Position numbers and translations under genes: made by a program
Notes under the pieces: model-generated
The model's database searches: none
Told to the model about the DNA's origin: nothing
Seen by the model: only the letters and a program-made list of their open reading frames with translations
Part shown: positions 55,556 through 57,754 of the stretch, piece by piece
Numbering within the stretch: the first letter of the stretch is position 1
Layout of the letters: each line of letters begins with the position of its first letter
Assembly: GCA_019694335.1 (NCBI GenBank)
Contig: JAIBCD010000016.1
Location: 1-57,754 of the forward strand
Origin: Rhodospirillaceae bacterium
GTDB lineage: Bacteria > Pseudomonadota > Alphaproteobacteria > Rhodospirillales > Rhodospirillaceae
Length of the DNA stretch: 57,754 nt
Direction of reading: 5' to 3'

Positions 55556-56044
55556 ATGAAAGTCCTGTTCGTCTGCACCGGGAATATCTGCCGCTCGCCC
55601 ACGGCGGAGGGCGTGTTCCGTCATATGGTGGAGGAGGCCGGCCTCGGCCAGACCATCACCGCCGATTCCGCCGGCACGCATAACTATCACGAGGGTGACT
55701 CACCGGATGTCCGCAGCTGCCGGGCCGCGGCCGCACGGGGCTTCGATCTCTCCGCGCTGCGTGCCCGCAAGGTAAGCGCGCGCGACTTTCACGACTTCGA
55801 CCTGATCCTGGCCATGGATCAAGGGCACTTCTCGCACCTCGCGGCCATGAAGCCCAAGGACGCGCGCGCCGAGGTGAAGCTTTATCTCGACTTCCACCCG
55901 GCCAGCCGCAGCCCAAATTTTGGCAGCAGGGACGTGCCCGATCCCTATTACGGCGGCCCCGAGGGCTTCGCGCGAGTCCTGGACATGATCGAGGAGACCA
56001 GTACGGCCTTGCTCGCGCATATCCGGCGCAAGGCGATCACGTAA
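55556..56044 (+). CDS. Low-molecular-weight protein tyrosine phosphatase
   Basis: The 162-residue enzyme has the P-loop VCTGNICRSPTAEG at the N-terminus, with nucleophile Cys7, and the general-acid Asp in VPDPYYGGPEGF. It dephosphorylates tyrosine on proteins or small molecules. It is divergent from the sirtuin (47 bases between starts) and overlaps the thpR end by eight bases. Confidence 0.95.
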   Translation: MKVLFVCTGNICRSPTAEGVFRHMVEEAGLGQTITADSAGTHNYHEGDSPDVRSCRAAAARGFDLSALRARKVSARDFHDFDLILAMDQGHFSHLAAMKPKDARAEVKLYLDFHPASRSPNFGSRDVPDPYYGGPEGFARVLDMIEETSTALLAHIRRKAIT

Positions 56045-56573
56045 GCGGGTAGTCCTCGAGCGCCGTGTACACCGGGCCACCGTTGCCAGGCACGCTCTCG
56101 AACAGAGTAAACTGCTCCACCCGGAACGGGCCGGCCTGGAACAGGCCGTTGCCTTCAATGAAATGCTGCAGCCGCGTGAGGTCGGGGCGCGTCATGCGAG
56201 CGATGGTCACATGCGGCGTGAACTTGCGTTCCTCGGCGGGCTGGCCCGAACGCACCACCGCGGATTCGATCTTTGCCTGGAGATGCGCAAGTTCCGGCGA
56301 AGGCGCGACGCCGATCCAGAGCGAATGCTCCTTGCCGTGCTTGCCGAAGGTGCCGAGGCCTTCGAGCTTCAGGTCGAACGGATGATCCGCGATCTGGCGT
56401 AGGGCATAGTCGATATCTTCCGCCGCCGAATCATCCACCTCGCCGATGAAGCGCAACGTCAGATGCAGATTTTCAGGTTCGACCCAGCGCGCGCCGGGGA
56501 TGCCGCTGCACATGATATTGATGCGTGCGGCGATTCCTGCGGGCAGAGCGAGGCCGGCGAACAGGCGGAACAC
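56037..56573 (-). CDS. thpR: RNA 2',3'-cyclic phosphodiesterase
   Basis: The 178-residue 2H phosphoesterase has the two catalytic HxTx motifs HLTLRFIGEV (around 41) and HVTIARM (around 121). It opens 2',3'-cyclic phosphates in RNA. It begins with GTG at 56573, six bases after the tesA stop, in the same direction. Confidence 0.93.
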   Translation of the reverse strand: MFRLFAGLALPAGIAARINIMCSGIPGARWVEPENLHLTLRFIGEVDDSAAEDIDYALRQIADHPFDLKLEGLGTFGKHGKEHSLWIGVAPSPELAHLQAKIESAVVRSGQPAEERKFTPHVTIARMTRPDLTRLQHFIEGNGLFQAGPFRVEQFTLFESVPGNGGPVYTALEDYPLT

Positions 56574-56579
56574 GGGCCC

Positions 56580-57278
56580 TCACCTCTTGGCGCGGGCGGC
56601 TTCCGCCTGGGCGACGAGCTTTTCCGCCACGGGCAGGATGCGTTCGACGATGACCTTCACGCCTTTTTCGGTGGGGTGAATGCGGTCGCCCTGGTTCAAC
56701 TCCGGGATCGCCGCCACGCCGTCGAGGAAGAACGGATAGAGCAGCACACCCATATCCTTGGCGATGGCGGGATAGATCTTGTTGAACCGGTCGCTGTAAT
56801 CGCGCCCGAGGTTGGGCGGCGCCATCATGCCCGCGAGCAGCACGGGGATGCCGGCATCGCTGATGCGTTTCACCATGAACGCCAGGTTGTCGTTGGTGAG
56901 CTTGGGATCGATCGCGCGCAGGGCGTCGTTGGCGCCCAGTTCCAGGATCACCGCATCGGGCTTGGCGGCCAGCGACCATTCCAGCCGCGAACGGCCGCCG
57001 GTGGTGGTGTCGCCGGAAATTCCGCCCTGGATCACGGAGATGTTATGTCCCTTGGCTTTCAAGGCTTTCTCGAGCTGCGCCGGGAAGGCATCGGCGGGAT
57101 TGTTGAGACCGTAACCGGCGGTCAAACTGTCGCCGAGGGCTAGAATCTTGATCGGGTCCGCCGCATATGAGGGGGCCGAAAACACCAGCAGGAGCGCGGC
57201 GATCGCCGCAGCGGGCCGTTTAAATCCTGGCTGCTTCAGTAATCTCGCGGCCAATGCTAACAATCGATTCTGATGCAT
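56580..57278 (-). CDS. tesA: Periplasmic SGNH arylesterase/lysophospholipase TesA
   Basis: The 232-residue enzyme has a signal peptide (hydrophobic AAAIAALLLVFSAPSYA). The SGNH blocks are ALGDSLTAGYGL (nucleophile Ser), GGISGDTT, LELGANDALR, and DRIHPTEKG with the Asp-His pair. It hydrolyses acyl esters in the periplasm. It is divergent from a YbbA-like ABC gene, the same neighbourhood as in E. coli (tesA-ybbA). Confidence 0.95.
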   Translation of the reverse strand: MHQNRLLALAARLLKQPGFKRPAAAIAALLLVFSAPSYAADPIKILALGDSLTAGYGLNNPADAFPAQLEKALKAKGHNISVIQGGISGDTTTGGRSRLEWSLAAKPDAVILELGANDALRAIDPKLTNDNLAFMVKRISDAGIPVLLAGMMAPPNLGRDYSDRFNKIYPAIAKDMGVLLYPFFLDGVAAIPELNQGDRIHPTEKGVKVIVERILPVAEKLVAQAEAARAKR

Positions 57279-57298
57279 GTGGGGAATGTTGGATGCCG

Positions 57299-57754
57299 AT
57301 GGATCAAGCGCAAGCCGTGATCGCGGATGACGGCGCGAAAATGACCGCGCCCGCCGCGATCGCCATGGAGGGCGTCCACCTCACTCTGGCGGGACCGGCC
57401 GGGCCGGTCAACATCCTGCGCGGCGTCGATGTAACCGTCCCCCAAGGCTCCGCCGTCGGTATCGTCGGCCCCTCGGGCTCCGGCAAGACCACCATGTTGA
57501 TGGTGGTGGCGGGCCTCGAGCGTGTTTCATCGGGCAAGGTCGTCATCGCGGGCACCGACTACGCCGGCATGAGCGAGGACGACCTCGCCCTGTTCCGCCG
57601 CGAGAACATCGGCATCGTGTTCCAGTCGTTCCACCTGATCCCGACGATGAGCGCGCTCGAGAACGTGGCGGTGCCCTTGGAATTCGCGGGCCGCAAGGAC
57701 GCTTTCGAACGCGCCGAGATGGAATTGAAAGCCGTCGGCCTGGGTCATCGCATC
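57299..57754 (+). CDS. YbbA-like ABC transporter ATPase (3' end outside window)
   Basis: The frame is open from the ATG at 57299 to the window edge (152 codons). It has Walker A GPSGSGKTT and the start of the ATPase core through GIVFQSFHLIPTMSALENVAVPLEF (Q-loop), typical of the LolD/MacB/YbbA group. The signature and Walker B lie outside. It is divergent from tesA, as ybbA is in E. coli, which suggests it pairs with a YbbP-like permease next to it. GGA lies five bases before the start. Confidence 0.88.
   Translation, partial: MDQAQAVIADDGAKMTAPAAIAMEGVHLTLAGPAGPVNILRGVDVTVPQGSAVGIVGPSGSGKTTMLMVVAGLERVSSGKVVIAGTDYAGMSEDDLALFRRENIGIVFQSFHLIPTMSALENVAVPLEFAGRKDAFERAEMELKAVGLGHRI

Overview
The window is GC-rich (about 64 percent by eye), densely packed alphaproteobacterial chromosome. 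Pointers to that class are an Irr-type Fur regulator with an ICE-like iron box, a zinc-ribbon DinB, IalB-like and DUF1194 proteins, Cox-type molybdenum-enzyme subunits and a GCATCGCCC...GGGCGATGC palindromic repeat like those scattered through Rhizobiales and relatives. The genus is not determinable from the sequence; a Rhizobiales- or Micropepsaceae-like organism is a guess. I see no rRNA, tRNA, CRISPR array, transposase, integrase or phage gene.

Layout. 1-9860: mixed housekeeping genes (UPF0114 membrane protein, MazG-like NTP pyrophosphohydrolase, cupin, dienelactone hydrolase, FMN/Fe-S glutamate-synthase-like protein, GT8-like protein, DUF1194 VWA protein, DEAD-box helicase with a long leader, thiolase). 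9880-11983: palindromic repeat, TPP riboswitch and thiC. 11984-15419: acylase plus amidohydrolase operon. 15494-20426: mtgA, an unrecognised protein, then a coxG-coxS-coxM-nadX operon without a coxL. 20580-28097: dinB, ABC exporter, GNAT, glycosyltransferase, arfB, sufE and a PAS/degenerate GGDEF/EAL protein. 28373-37446: a VOC protein facing a long FAH-oppABCDF-ferredoxin-ggt operon that could import and split gamma-glutamyl or other peptides. 37504-42390: fasciclin protein, a small protein, a MarR regulator bracketed by two near-identical palindromes, a cyclic-nucleotide-binding/TPR protein and glpK. 42540-46725: double cold-shock protein, a 600-base intergenic region with a candidate structured RNA, then irr and an iron-box-controlled rubrerythrin/Fe-S protein/DUF3501 operon. 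46734-57754: SH3 protein, 2-hydroxyacid dehydrogenase, class IV aminotransferase, IalB, TrmH, MaoC/CoA ester lyase, CoA transferase, phhB, metallopeptidase, UDG, sirtuin, LMW phosphatase, thpR, tesA and the start of a YbbA-like ABC protein.

Three signals stand out. First, several genes (nadX, a VOC gene, mtgA) carry displaced, partly diverged copies of their own 3' ends, with stop codon, directly downstream. In nadX the copied unit is 104 bp and includes the terminator, and copy 2 differs from the gene tail only synonymously. Second, there is a coherent iron/oxidative-stress module (irr, ICE-like box, rubrerythrin, Fe-S protein, DUF3501). Third, two MarR-type operators flank marR and precede an uncharacterised cNMP-binding/TPR protein. 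A short GNAT gene remnant (49323-49484) was also recovered in what looks like an intergenic gap.

The two edge genes (1-454 and 57299-57754) are incomplete because they run off the window.
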